This document shows positions 45,914 through 53,746 of a stretch of DNA of 64,000 bases, one piece after another. Every line of letters begins with the position of its first letter. Within the stretch, counting starts at the first letter, position 1. The translations under genes were made by a program, and so were the position numbers. Under the pieces are notes generated by a model. That model was not told the origin of the DNA and did not search any database. It worked only from the letters and a program-made list of their open reading frames with translations. The stretch is from Leptospira bourretii (GTDB lineage Bacteria; Spirochaetota; Leptospiria; Leptospirales; Leptospiraceae): the NCBI RefSeq assembly GCF_004770145.1, contig NZ_RQFW01000024.1:155368-219367 (forward strand), in the 5' to 3' direction.

Positions 45914-46732
45914 TTATGCATAGTACAATAAATCTTTGCCAGCCCTTCGGAGTTGATGTTTTCCCTGTGACAAATGGTTGCGAACTGCCTTCCTGGAAAT
46001 TCCTAAGAGCTTTGCAATCTCTCGTTCCGAATGAAAACTGCGATCAATGGTTTTTGATCTTCGTAAAATCCAGAGTTTCTTTTGTTTCAGATACCATTTT
46101 CGTCGATTCTGATCCGTTGCTTCATAGAGTTTGCGTGTGTACCTCGTAATCATCCCAGAAAGTCGGGATAAAATTTGGCGTTGTCGAAACCGTTTCTCAT
46201 CTAGATTCCGATAAAAAGTATCAATGTCATGATTCGTTTCACGTAACTTCCAAAGTAGAAGTTGTTTTAGATTCTGTTTCATTGGCAAATCAAACTGTAA
46301 GGACAAAACGAGAGCCGTTATTGCCGGTAACTTTTCCAATTCCGCTTTTAAAGGGTTTTCAATGTCCAAAAAGTCGATGGGGTTCTCCTCATTTGCCGGG
46401 AGATCATAGTTCCATAATTGTAAATATAATTCCCCTGACTCAGAAATTTCGGTCCGGCGGAACCTGTTCCGATACTGATTGAAGGCATAAGTAACAAAAA
46501 AGCCAAGAACATTAGTTATATGGTAGTTTAGACTTAAAGTCCACATTTTGGAAAATACTTCCAAAATCGTCACAACCATCTCACAACTTTCGTCTTCCGT
46601 TATTTTCCTTTTTTTGGCAAGTCGGTCTACCATCCAGATAGGTAATTGTTCTTTTACAATATTTAGATCATGTTTGGCTCTTGCTTCTTCGATCAAAGGT
46701 AAAATCTTTTCATCTAGTATTCTTGGTAACAT
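45914..46732 (-). CDS. Sigma-70-like transcription factor
   Basis: A 272-residue protein. The N-terminal part has helical segments comparable to sigma region 2 (FFVTYAFNQYRNRFRR). The C-terminus holds a clear region-4-type helix-turn-helix (SEREIAKLLGISRKAVRNHL followed by a basic helix SQGKHQLRRAGKDLL). A sigma-like or sigma-derived regulator is likely, though the core-binding part is diverged and I would not place it in a numbered ECF group. The adjacent downstream STAS gene suggests control by partner switching. The alternative is a LuxR-type or other HTH regulator. Confidence 0.7.
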   Translation of the reverse strand: MLPRILDEKILPLIEEARAKHDLNIVKEQLPIWMVDRLAKKRKITEDESCEMVVTILEVFSKMWTLSLNYHITNVLGFFVTYAFNQYRNRFRRTEISESGELYLQLWNYDLPANEENPIDFLDIENPLKAELEKLPAITALVLSLQFDLPMKQNLKQLLLWKLRETNHDIDTFYRNLDEKRFRQRQILSRLSGMITRYTRKLYEATDQNRRKWYLKQKKLWILRRSKTIDRSFHSEREIAKLLGISRKAVRNHLSQGKHQLRRAGKDLLYYA

Positions 46733-46826
46733 GGATGGAATTTATAAATCACCCAGAGAAGAAAGAAACATTATTATATTATATAAACTGAGTATATATT
46801 CCGTTTTATGAACTTGATTTGTTCAA

Positions 46827-48203
46827 CTACGAACTTTTAAATTTATTTTTTGCGATTAACAGAAGTGAGACTGAAAGGATTACATGAAATAAATTAAAAA
46901 AAGCAAAAGGGAAAAACGACATCACAGAAACTCCAAGAGAAGTAGACATAAAGGCACCACAACTGTTCCAAGGAATGAGTGGAGATGTGATGGTTCCAGA
47001 ATCTTCTAATGAACGTGAGATGTCTTTTTCTGGAATGGAGTTTTCTTCAGCTAAACTTCGAAAGGCTCGAGCAGGGATGACAAGAGATAAGTATTGGTCT
47101 GCAGTTACCAGATTCAAAAGGAACGATGTTCCCATAGTCGAAAGAAGTATGTCCCATTTGTCTTTGGCCCAAATTTTGATTTGGATTAATATTTCATTTA
47201 AATAACCATATCCTTCCACAACAGCACCAAACCAAACAGCAGAAAGAATCAGTATTTCCGTAGGAAGAATCGCAACCACTCCCCCTCCACTTAAAAAACG
47301 ATCCAAAACTACGTTTCCGGTATGTGATTCAAATCCAAATAGCAATGTTTTCCAAGTCTGCCACTGGAAACCCAATTCATTGACACTAAATCCAAGGGCT
47401 GATACAATTCCGAGTATTAATGATATTCGAATATGCAATTTAAAAAATGAAGATCCAAAAACAAGAACCACAGGGATTAACTTGCTCCATGAAATACTTG
47501 AGGAAGGTAGGGGAAAAATAACTCCAGGTCTTAAAGATAAGTCCGCATTCTGATGAGAGTTCAAAACATAAAGGTTCAAAATATAAAAACCTAAGATGGC
47601 AATCCCAAAACTAATGCAAGTTGTCTTTAGCATATGTTGGATATGTTTCCAGATAGGAACATGAGTTAAACTAGATGCCAAATTGGTTGTATCGGAAAGC
47701 GGGGACAATTTATCTCCAAAATAACACCCAGAAACAATAGCACCAGCAGCCATTGTCTCAGGAAAGGAAATGACTTCAGCAACTCCCATAAGCGCAACAC
47801 CTAACGTACCAGCGGTGGTCCAAGAAGAACCAGAAACCATTGCGGCAATGGCGGCAACAACTGCCAAAGATGGTAAAAAATAATCAGGCTGCAAAAACAA
47901 AATTCCTGCCTGAATCATTGTTAAAAGTACTCCCGAATATGCCCAAGAAGCAATGAGCATCCCAACAAAAAAAAGAATCTCCATCGCAGGCAAAACAGAG
48001 AAAAAGTTTTTACGAAAGGATGATTTTAAAAATACGGACTTCCGATGCCTTCGTTGCAAAAAAGCAATAAAGCCAGAAACCAATAGAGCCAAAGGATGGG
48101 GATATGGAACAATCCATACAAATCGAAAAAAAAGAATCGAAAGAATTAAATAAAGAAGTGGTGATAGCGAAAAAAACATAGAGTGTGTTTTTTCGCTCTT
48201 CAT
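46827..48203 (-). CDS. NhaC-type Na+/H+ antiporter
   Basis: A 458-residue membrane protein with about eleven helices. The NhaC family hallmark is present: ATIVSGCYFGDKLSPLSDTTNLA-like core (GCYFGDKLSPLSDTTNLA) with conserved SGSSWTTAGT earlier and ITSPLIPWNSCGAFMS near the end. It exchanges sodium for protons, or a related organic anion. It begins three bases downstream of the Nramp-like gene, so the two transporters are in one operon. Confidence 0.88.
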   Translation of the reverse strand: MKSEKTHSMFFSLSPLLYLILSILFFRFVWIVPYPHPLALLVSGFIAFLQRRHRKSVFLKSSFRKNFFSVLPAMEILFFVGMLIASWAYSGVLLTMIQAGILFLQPDYFLPSLAVVAAIAAMVSGSSWTTAGTLGVALMGVAEVISFPETMAAGAIVSGCYFGDKLSPLSDTTNLASSLTHVPIWKHIQHMLKTTCISFGIAILGFYILNLYVLNSHQNADLSLRPGVIFPLPSSSISWSKLIPVVLVFGSSFFKLHIRISLILGIVSALGFSVNELGFQWQTWKTLLFGFESHTGNVVLDRFLSGGGVVAILPTEILILSAVWFGAVVEGYGYLNEILIQIKIWAKDKWDILLSTMGTSFLLNLVTADQYLSLVIPARAFRSLAEENSIPEKDISRSLEDSGTITSPLIPWNSCGAFMSTSLGVSVMSFFPFAFFNLFHVILSVSLLLIAKNKFKSS

Positions 48204-48206
48204 ACT

Positions 48207-49454
48207 CTAAAGAAAAGTAATGTTGATATAATAGATGGAGAATCCAAATAAAAACAAAATACCAAACCAAGAAAGTAAATTCATCCAAGGTTTAGGTCTT
48301 TGGTCTTTTGGAATCTCTTTTCCAAATAAAATCAAGTGATGAATGAGGGCAAGCACTGGGGCATTCAAAAAAGATACTGTCGTCGCAAAATCCACCAAAC
48401 TCTTCATATTGGTTCTAAAAAAAAGTAAAATCAAAATGGAACCCACACCCACAAGAAGGATCCAATACCAATATAATTTTTCCGTAGGAATTTTTTCCAA
48501 TGATTTGAACAATCTGCGACTTGCGTTTGAAACCACTCTAGGGTAAGCATCAAAACAAGTCAGAGTTGTAGAGAACATTGTAAAAAATGCAGCAATTAAG
48601 ATAATGGGATAAGACCAAGAGCCAATGGCGGTAGTATACAATTTAACAAGTTCAGAAGCAAAACTGACTGCCTGAGAAGAAAATTCTGCTCCTGTATTGT
48701 ACATCATGTTTGCACCCAGTGCCAAAAAACAAACGGCAAGTAAGGTAGTCCCAATATAACCGATATTAAAGTCGATCATCGCATATTTCATTGGAGGAAG
48801 TTTGCCATCGGGCGTTTTTTTGGCAAGGGTCCAATCTGACTGCCAAACCGCTGCTTCAATGGGAATCGGCATCCAACCCATAAGGGCAATTAGGAAGGCA
48901 ACATCTCCAAGTTCCGAAATTGAAAAAGTTTTTCCTGCTGTTTCTAATTTGGGTATAGGTGCGTAAAACGAAAGGATCATGGCAACAATAGTTGAAATGG
49001 TTAACAAAACCACTATCCATTTCATTAGGCCGTCGAGAGCTGCAAATTTACCAATCGCAAGCAAAAGAAAACAGAATATTAGAATTATAGAACAAAGCAA
49101 CCAAGGTTCCATAGAAATTCCAAGAAGATTGGAAAATAAACCTGAAGTGACAAGTGTTACAGTAGCGACAATGATACACATTGTTCCAACCGAAATTAGA
49201 AAAAAGATCCACACTGGTAATCGGCCCAATGATTCGTATCCATCTAACAATGATTTACCGGTGATAATTGTATATCTGGTCCCGACGACAAAAAATGGAT
49301 ATTTGATCAAATTAGCAAAAAGAACAACGAAAAGTAATCCGTATCCATATACGGCACCAGCCCGAGTCGATTGCACAAGATGGGAAACACCAACGGCGGC
49401 TCCGGCATACAGAAGGCCAGGACCAAGATAAGCTAAAAAAGGAAATCGTCTCAT
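48207..49454 (-). CDS. Divergent Nramp-family transporter
   Basis: A 415-residue protein with about eleven transmembrane helices of the LeuT/Nramp fold. The N-terminus LGPGLLYAGAAVGVSHLVQS corresponds to Nramp TM1, but the metal-binding DPGN is replaced by GVSH. TM6 keeps the M-P pair (GWMPIPIEAAVWQS) where canonical Nramps have MPHN-like sequence. Loss of the TM1 aspartate argues against ordinary Mn2+/Fe2+ transport, and another substrate is likely. The ATG at 49454 is preferred to a TTG three codons upstream. The gene overlaps nothing and leads NhaC. Confidence 0.8.
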   Translation of the reverse strand: MRRFPFLAYLGPGLLYAGAAVGVSHLVQSTRAGAVYGYGLLFVVLFANLIKYPFFVVGTRYTIITGKSLLDGYESLGRLPVWIFFLISVGTMCIIVATVTLVTSGLFSNLLGISMEPWLLCSIILIFCFLLLAIGKFAALDGLMKWIVVLLTISTIVAMILSFYAPIPKLETAGKTFSISELGDVAFLIALMGWMPIPIEAAVWQSDWTLAKKTPDGKLPPMKYAMIDFNIGYIGTTLLAVCFLALGANMMYNTGAEFSSQAVSFASELVKLYTTAIGSWSYPIILIAAFFTMFSTTLTCFDAYPRVVSNASRRLFKSLEKIPTEKLYWYWILLVGVGSILILLFFRTNMKSLVDFATTVSFLNAPVLALIHHLILFGKEIPKDQRPKPWMNLLSWFGILFLFGFSIYYINITFL

Positions 49455-49504
49455 TTTGGACAAATTGGCCGGTTGGATCAGTTTTTGCTACTCTAATCGA
49501 AGGT

Positions 49505-51463
49505 CTATCGATTCAAATAACGAAATAGAATTTGATTGAGGGCTAAAATATCGATCGGTTTGGTCAGAAATTGGTCCATTCCCACATCAAAACATTTTTT
49601 TCGTTCTTCATACAAGGCACCTGCGGTGAGTGCTATGATGGGAACAATTTGACCCGATGGTTGTTTGCGAATTTCTGTGACGGCTTCTAATCCATCCATA
49701 TTAGGCATTTGGACATCCATAAAAACCAAATCAGGAATTGATTCTCGAAAGAAACGAACTCCCTCGAGTCCGTCTACGGCTTCTACAATTTGCGCCTTGG
49801 GAATGTATTTCAGAATCATACGTTTGAGAAGGTCACGATTCATATCATTGTCTTCCACCACCAAAATTTTTGGCGAAATTTCATTCAGTACGGGGTGATG
49901 GATATTCGCAAATAATTCATTTTGTAGTTCATTTTCTGATGAGACCGATTGGTTTGAAGTTTGGCCCCCTGCACTACATTCGATTACAAATCGAAATTCC
50001 GTTCCAATTCCCAACTTGGATTGAACTTCAATTTCTCCGCCCATCAAATCTAACAAAGATTTTGTGATTCGTAGTCCAAGTCCAGTCCCGCCATACCTTC
50101 TCGTTGAATTGGATTCTCCTTGCCAAAAGGATTGAAATAGATGAGTTTTTTGTTCTTCCGAAATTCCTATGCCTGTATCGGTAATGATAAATTCCAATTT
50201 TGTTTTTTGTGGTGATGCCTGGGTCGCACTTACTTTTAATACCACTCCACCAACTTCTGTGAATTTCACAGCATTCCCTAACAAATTAATGAGTATCTGG
50301 CGTAGTCTAGTTGCATCCACCAAAATAATTTTTGGTAATTCGAGTCCAACTTCAAGTTTGAGATCAATCCCCTTTTCATTGGCTTTCCATTTGAGAACAC
50401 CTAACGAATCGTTGATGATTTGTTCCAAATTGGATGTAACTTCATTCAGAACCAATTTTCCAGCTTCAATCTTTGAAAAGTCCAAAACATCATTGATGAT
50501 ACCCAAAAGTCCGTGTGCACTGCTGATTGCATTTTGTACATACTCTCTTTGGTCCGAATTTAAATGAGTCGTTAATAATAATTCATTAAATCCAATCACT
50601 CCGTTTAAGGGAGTCCGAATCTCGTGGCTCATATTGGCAACAAATTCTGATTTTGCTTGGTTTGCCCTTTCTGCTTCTTTTTTGGCATTGAGAAGATGTA
50701 ACTCAGCATTTTTTCGATCTGTAATATCGTTTAAGTGAACCACAAAATAGGAAGGTATTCCGTTCCTATCCTTCACTAAGGTATTTGAAATCTCTACCCA
50801 AAGTATATTTTGATCTTTCGAAAAAAAACGTTTTTCATAAATCATATTCTCTTTCGAACCACTAAGGGCCAATTCTCGAAATGTATCAAAAACCTGTTTG
50901 TCTTCTTCATAAGCAAACTCATTAGACCTTCGTCCGATGAGTTCGTCTGATTCATAACCTAACATCGATTCTAGTTTTTTATTCACTCTAATAAAACGAC
51001 CATCTAGATCCAAAAGACAAACTCCAACGCCTGCATTATCAAAACTCATGCGGAATCGTTCTTCGCGATCTGCAAGTTCTTCTTGGAACTTACTTTCTTC
51101 CGTAATGTCACGGTTGATCGCAATGAGCCCAATTGTATGTCCTGATTTATCTTTTAAAAAACTGGCAGCAGATCGAATTTTTAATTTTTGTGAATTTTTA
51201 TTGTATTGGTATACCTCTCCCTGCCAAATTCCATTGGTTTGGAGTTCCAAAATCCGACCCTCTCTCGTGGTTTCATTCTGTTCTGTTTTTAAAATGGAAC
51301 CTGTGTATTGGCCGATCACTTCTTTTGCAGTGAATCCGTAAATACGTTCAGCGGCTAAATTCCAATTGATGATTCGGAATTCCATATCCGTAACAATCAC
51401 CGCATCATAAAGATATTGTAAGATTAGCGAAGAATACACCTCGCTCGGAATTAAATTTTCCAT
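49505..51463 (-). CDS. PAS-PAS hybrid histidine kinase
   Basis: A 652-residue soluble hybrid sensor kinase. PAS domain 1 is about residues 10-115 (DAVIVTDMEFRIINWNLAAE), PAS 2 with PAC about 120-245 (GVCLLDLDGRFIRVNKKLES). HisKA has H280 in NMSHEIRTPLNGVIG. The HATPase domain (about 370-495) has the N box INLLGNAVKFTEVGG and G2 RYGGTGLGLRIT. The C-terminal receiver (about 530-650) has phosphoacceptor D near 583 in FMDVQMPNMDG and KPID. The start at 51463 has GGAG five bases upstream; the farther ATG (51526) would add a hydrophobic 21-residue leader and cannot be excluded. Confidence 0.88.
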   Translation of the reverse strand: MENLIPSEVYSSLILQYLYDAVIVTDMEFRIINWNLAAERIYGFTAKEVIGQYTGSILKTEQNETTREGRILELQTNGIWQGEVYQYNKNSQKLKIRSAASFLKDKSGHTIGLIAINRDITEESKFQEELADREERFRMSFDNAGVGVCLLDLDGRFIRVNKKLESMLGYESDELIGRRSNEFAYEEDKQVFDTFRELALSGSKENMIYEKRFFSKDQNILWVEISNTLVKDRNGIPSYFVVHLNDITDRKNAELHLLNAKKEAERANQAKSEFVANMSHEIRTPLNGVIGFNELLLTTHLNSDQREYVQNAISSAHGLLGIINDVLDFSKIEAGKLVLNEVTSNLEQIINDSLGVLKWKANEKGIDLKLEVGLELPKIILVDATRLRQILINLLGNAVKFTEVGGVVLKVSATQASPQKTKLEFIITDTGIGISEEQKTHLFQSFWQGESNSTRRYGGTGLGLRITKSLLDLMGGEIEVQSKLGIGTEFRFVIECSAGGQTSNQSVSSENELQNELFANIHHPVLNEISPKILVVEDNDMNRDLLKRMILKYIPKAQIVEAVDGLEGVRFFRESIPDLVFMDVQMPNMDGLEAVTEIRKQPSGQIVPIIALTAGALYEERKKCFDVGMDQFLTKPIDILALNQILFRYLNR

Positions 51464-51553
51464 TACTCCAATCACAAAAACCGCCTGCGAAAAAAGTGCA
51501 AGCGATAACCGACAATTCGTAGACATGAGTATATCTACCTATTTCTGAAAAGA

Positions 51554-51576
51554 GATCTCAACCCTGCGTTGAGATC
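51554..51576. repeat. 9-bp stem-loop upstream of the hybrid kinase
   Basis: GATCTCAAC (51554-51562) and GTTGAGATC (51568-51576) pair perfectly with a 5-base loop, located about 90 bases upstream of the preferred kinase start. On the minus strand it is followed by TCTTTTC, so it could act as a weak terminator for the 5S repeat transcripts or as an attenuator. Confidence 0.5.
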
Positions 51577-51655
51577 CTTAGTTGATTGGTTTTTTAGAAA
51601 ATTAAGTTATTTGAATGAGCGCAATAGGGACCTTTCCATTCTCTCCTCCATCTCG

Positions 51656-51683
51656 ATGGATTTTATTTTGTACATAAAAAAAG
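51656..51683 (-). repeat. 28-bp direct repeat, copy 1 (with copy 2 at 52249-52276)
   Basis: The same 28 bases, containing TTTTATTTTGTACATA and ending in a run of seven A then G, occur at 51656-51683 and 52249-52276. Each copy ends exactly at the start of a minus-strand terminator stem, but the two stems differ in sequence. It marks the outer boundary of the repeat mosaic downstream of the first 5S gene. Confidence 0.85.
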
Positions 51684-51704
51684 GCGTTCAACTAATTGAA
51701 CGCC
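51676..51704 (-). terminator. Rho-independent terminator (minus strand)
   Basis: On the minus strand the stem GGCGTTCAA/TTGAACGCC (51683-51691 with 51696-51704, 4-base loop) is followed by seven T. It lies at the distal end of the first repeat mosaic, just beyond a degenerate 5S 3'-end copy. Confidence 0.85.
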
Positions 51705-51727
51705 TTCAATAAACGATAATGACGAAC

Positions 51728-51784
51728 TAAGGCAATATCCTACTTCCCGCCCCCACTCGCTATTCCGCTCCGCGGGCGAGCTCT
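51728..51784 (-). repeat. Degenerate 5S 3'-end remnant and GC hairpin
   Basis: Plus-strand CTAAGGCAATATCCTACTT is a decayed version of the 5S 3' end (CTAACCCGGCAATGTCCTACT), lacking the CCC. It is followed by C-rich sequence and a GC-rich palindrome (ACTCGC...GCGAG with CCGC/GCGG inside) also present at 52141-52167 and 60569-60595. This is the most decayed of the remnants. Confidence 0.65.
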
Positions 51785-51786
51785 GC

Positions 51787-52050
51787 ACCTTGCCCAATCT
51801 AATGCTATCGCCCCCTATTTTTCTTTCCGAAAAATCCTGGCAGGCTTCGGCTTCCTAACGAAGCCTCACCCATTTCGCAAACAATTGGTAACTAGCGGTA
51901 GATTGATAAAAAAGGATTTATACTTATAGACAGAAAAAAATTTTAACCCGCAATGCTGCGCAGTGACCCATAGGGAACGAGCAGGCGACATTCGCGGAGC
52001 AAGCTCTGCTTGCCTAGCGAATAGTCGCGGACGGCAGCCGGCAAAAACAG
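51787..52050 (-). repeat. Structured repeat module, copy A
   Basis: About 260 bases repeated at the second 5S locus. Bases 51880-52050 match 60640-60810 with a single difference (A at 51970, G at 60730), and 51787-51950 also resembles 60143-60300. Inside are several strong palindromes: GGCTTCG/CGAAGCC at 51843-51865, and a long compound hairpin at 51985-52028 (GCGAC, TTCGC and GCAAG arms). Bases 51945-51955 (AACCCGCAATG) again resemble the 5S 3' end. Short frames in it are not convincing genes, so I treat it as a non-coding, possibly transcribed element. Confidence 0.8.
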
Positions 52051-52063
52051 CGCGTCCAGAAAT

Positions 52064-52092
52064 AAAAAAAGCGTGAACCTAAGTCCACGCTT
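52064..52092 (-). terminator. Rho-independent terminator (minus strand), repeated
   Basis: Stem AAGCGTG/CACGCTT (52069-52075 and 52086-52092) with a T-run on the minus strand. The same terminator with its flanks (52060-52131) recurs at 60488-60559 with one mismatch. It lies directly downstream of a 5S 3'-end copy. Confidence 0.85.
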
Positions 52093-52102
52093 CGTTATCG
52101 TA

Positions 52103-52131
52103 TATGAGTGCTAACCCGGCAATGTCCTACT
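52103..52131 (-). repeat. 29-bp copy of the 5S rRNA 3' end
   Basis: Identical over 29 bases to 52309-52337, which comprises the last 17 bases of the intact 5S gene plus 12 bases of its downstream flank. The copy is in the same orientation. Divergence from 5S begins immediately upstream (minus-strand sense), where the sequence becomes C-rich repeat rather than 5S. Confidence 0.88.
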
Positions 52132-52140
52132 TCCACCCCC

Positions 52141-52228
52141 ACTCGCTGTTCCGCTCCGCGGGCGAGTGTCCGAGTCTTGCTCCCTATGGGTCGCAAGCCT
52201 GTCATTTCGCGAACAATTTGTGACTAGC
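52141..52228 (-). repeat. GC-hairpin repeat segment
   Basis: Bases 52141-52217 equal 60569-60645 exactly by eye. The segment begins with a palindrome (ACTCGC...GCGAGT enclosing CCGC/GCGG) and includes GGCTTGCGACCC on the minus strand. It is joined to the inverted 5S segment at GCGGTA, a short sequence also found where the other copies continue into the main module, suggesting recombination at that point. Confidence 0.75.
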
Positions 52229-52252
52229 GGTACTATTGGGTTCGTTCAATGG
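52229..52252 (+). repeat. 24-bp inverted copy of an internal 5S segment
   Basis: Plus-strand bases 52229-52252 are the exact reverse complement of 52341-52364, an internal piece of the intact 5S gene. The two arms flank the 5S terminator with 88 bases between them. A transcript reading past that terminator could pair with the 3' half of 5S RNA. Confidence 0.85.
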
Positions 52253-52276
52253 ATTTTATTTTGTACATAAAAAAAG
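52249..52276 (-). repeat. 28-bp direct repeat, copy 2
   Basis: Second copy of the 28-base sequence at 51656-51683. It overlaps the end of the inverted 5S segment by four bases and ends at the terminator stem of the intact 5S gene. Confidence 0.85.
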
Positions 52277-52300
52277 CCAACCTTGCGGTTGGCCTTTTTT
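52269..52300 (-). terminator. Terminator of the first 5S rRNA gene
   Basis: Stem GCCAACC/GGTTGGC (52276-52282 and 52287-52293, loop TTGC) flanked by seven A on one side and a T-run on the other, so it can work in both directions. It lies about 20 bases beyond the mature 3' end of 5S. Confidence 0.9.
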
Positions 52301-52320
52301 TATTGAGTTATGAGTGCTAA

Positions 52321-52436
52321 CCCGGCAATGTCCTACTCTCCCATTGAACGAACCCAATAGTACCATCGGCGATGAGAAGCTTGACTTCCGTGTTCGGAAT
52401 GGGAACGGGTATGGCCTTCTCTCCATAATCACCAGG
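52321..52436 (-). rRNA. rrf: 5S ribosomal RNA (copy 1)
   Basis: The minus strand reads as a 116-nt 5S rRNA beginning CCTGGTGATTATGG and ending ATTGCCGGG. The ends form helix I (CCUGGUGAU with AUUGCCGGG, including G-U pairs). The universal CCGTTCCCATTCCGAACACG segment of loops B/C and the GATGGTACTA arm are present. It differs from copy 2 by one base (U versus C in the GUUCGUUCAA arm). No 16S or 23S gene is adjacent. A TTGCAA at 52469-52474 stands at the same distance as the TTGACT of copy 2 and may be the -35 box. Confidence 0.95.
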
Positions 52437-52492
52437 AGTAATTACCATTACTTCTAAGTGTGCTGGATTTGCAAGTCTATTTAAAAGAAAAT

Positions 52493-53440
52493 TTACAAAT
52501 TTAAATCGTAAGTCACACCAAATTTTAAGCCGGAGACGAGGATATTGTGTTCAGCCGTTGCCGATACAAATTCCATTAAAGTGCCGAGGCTACTGAGTCC
52601 ATTTTCAGAGACACTGAAGGCAATCGGACTTTGAGACTTAGCGGTCATCCTTTCACTTTCAAAGCTTGCAAACAAACGAAGTTTAGGTACAACGACAATA
52701 CTTCCACCAACACTGATCTTTTCGGAATAGAACGTGTAACCACCGCTAGCATAGTTATATACAATGCCATTATTATAAATTCGGAAATGTTCAGAATTAT
52801 AAGTACCGGTTGAATTTAAGAGGAAAGGTCCATAAATTAGAAAATCAGCAAAGAGAGTAGCACGTTCATTTAAATCGAATTCAAAACCAACTCCGAGAAG
52901 TCCAGAGGTTCCCGTAGCAGTTTTTGTATCTTGACCAAAGTAAACGGGAGCTCCTACACCGAGGTAATTTCCTTCTAATGATTGACCAACACTTCGTAAT
53001 ACATATTTGGGAAGGATTCGAAAATTGGAAACCGGAGAAAGTGTAAATCCAATGTTAATGTCAGAATAGAGCAAACGATAGTCGGCATCTTTGATACCCA
53101 AGCCGGTTGCGTAATACGAATTCCATTCATAACCACGGCCAAACCGGTTTAGGTGTAAGCCTAAAAAAACATTACTTAAGATCCCTGCATTTAAAGAATG
53201 AAAATAATCAAAACCTAAATCATTGATGAGGGTCATCCCGCGATTGTTTTGCCAATCTTGGTTGTATTCCAAACCAACAATGTCGCTATAAAAATTCCTT
53301 TTTTCGAAGTCAGGACGAAGGCTACCGAGAAATAAAGCACCTTTTAATCGTAATGTATTTCCATCTACTTTTCCTTGAGCAAATACGGAACTAGTAAATG
53401 CGGATATGATCATTAGAAAAAAAACGAGACTACGTTTCAT
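52493..53440 (-). CDS. Putative outer-membrane beta-barrel protein
   Basis: A 315-residue protein. Signal peptide MKRSLVFFLMIISAFTSSVFA, then regularly alternating beta strands (LINDLGFDYFHSLNAGILSN, VGFEFDLNERATLFADFLIY, EKISVGGSIVVVPKLRLFAS) ending VSGLKFGVTYDLNL, as in small barrels. The start is ATG 53440; an in-frame codon at 53470 gives a leader without signal features. Its stop is only about 19 bases from the presumed -35 region of the 5S gene, leaving little room. Function unknown. Confidence 0.72.
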   Translation of the reverse strand: MKRSLVFFLMIISAFTSSVFAQGKVDGNTLRLKGALFLGSLRPDFEKRNFYSDIVGLEYNQDWQNNRGMTLINDLGFDYFHSLNAGILSNVFLGLHLNRFGRGYEWNSYYATGLGIKDADYRLLYSDINIGFTLSPVSNFRILPKYVLRSVGQSLEGNYLGVGAPVYFGQDTKTATGTSGLLGVGFEFDLNERATLFADFLIYGPFLLNSTGTYNSEHFRIYNNGIVYNYASGGYTFYSEKISVGGSIVVVPKLRLFASFESERMTAKSQSPIAFSVSENGLSSLGTLMEFVSATAEHNILVSGLKFGVTYDLNL

Positions 53441-53518
53441 TATTTGAATTACCTCTAGATCCAATAACAACTGGCAGAGGGTTGACTCAAGAAAAATTTA
53501 CTGAATATAAACTAAAAC

Positions 53519-53746
53519 TTAAAACTCCAAAGGCATATACATTGCGAAATGAAAGGTTCTTATTTCATATGTATAGCGGTTTTCTTTGAAGATCTTGTTA
53601 TGCTCTGTAATATTTTGAGATTCGAGGTAAACCTCTCTATCTGGAATTACCTGTGCTAAACTTAATCCTGGATTCTGAAGGGCTTTTTCCGAGTCCCAAA
53701 CCAAACTTTTGTTTATTTTTTTAATAGAATTTTTCGATTGGGGCAT
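53519..53746 (-). CDS. Doubtful small protein or barrel remnant
   Basis: A 75-residue frame with no Shine-Dalgarno that overlaps the end of the upstream membrane protein gene by 34 bases. The last residues (YTYEIRTFHFAMYMPLEF) look like a final beta strand ending in phenylalanine, so this may be the tail of a lost outer-membrane protein rather than a gene. It fills the only space between its two neighbours. I report it because the region otherwise holds nothing. Confidence 0.3.
   Translation of the reverse strand: MPQSKNSIKKINKSLVWDSEKALQNPGLSLAQVIPDREVYLESQNITEHNKIFKENRYTYEIRTFHFAMYMPLEF

Noticed and set aside
52110..52260. A third complete 5S rRNA gene
   Set aside because: Only the last 17 bases of 5S plus flank are present in the direct orientation, with a 24-base inverted internal piece; the 5' half and helix I partner are missing.
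51700..52310. CRISPR-like array
   Set aside because: Repeats are few, of unequal length and spacing, contain terminators and 5S fragments, and no cas genes are nearby.
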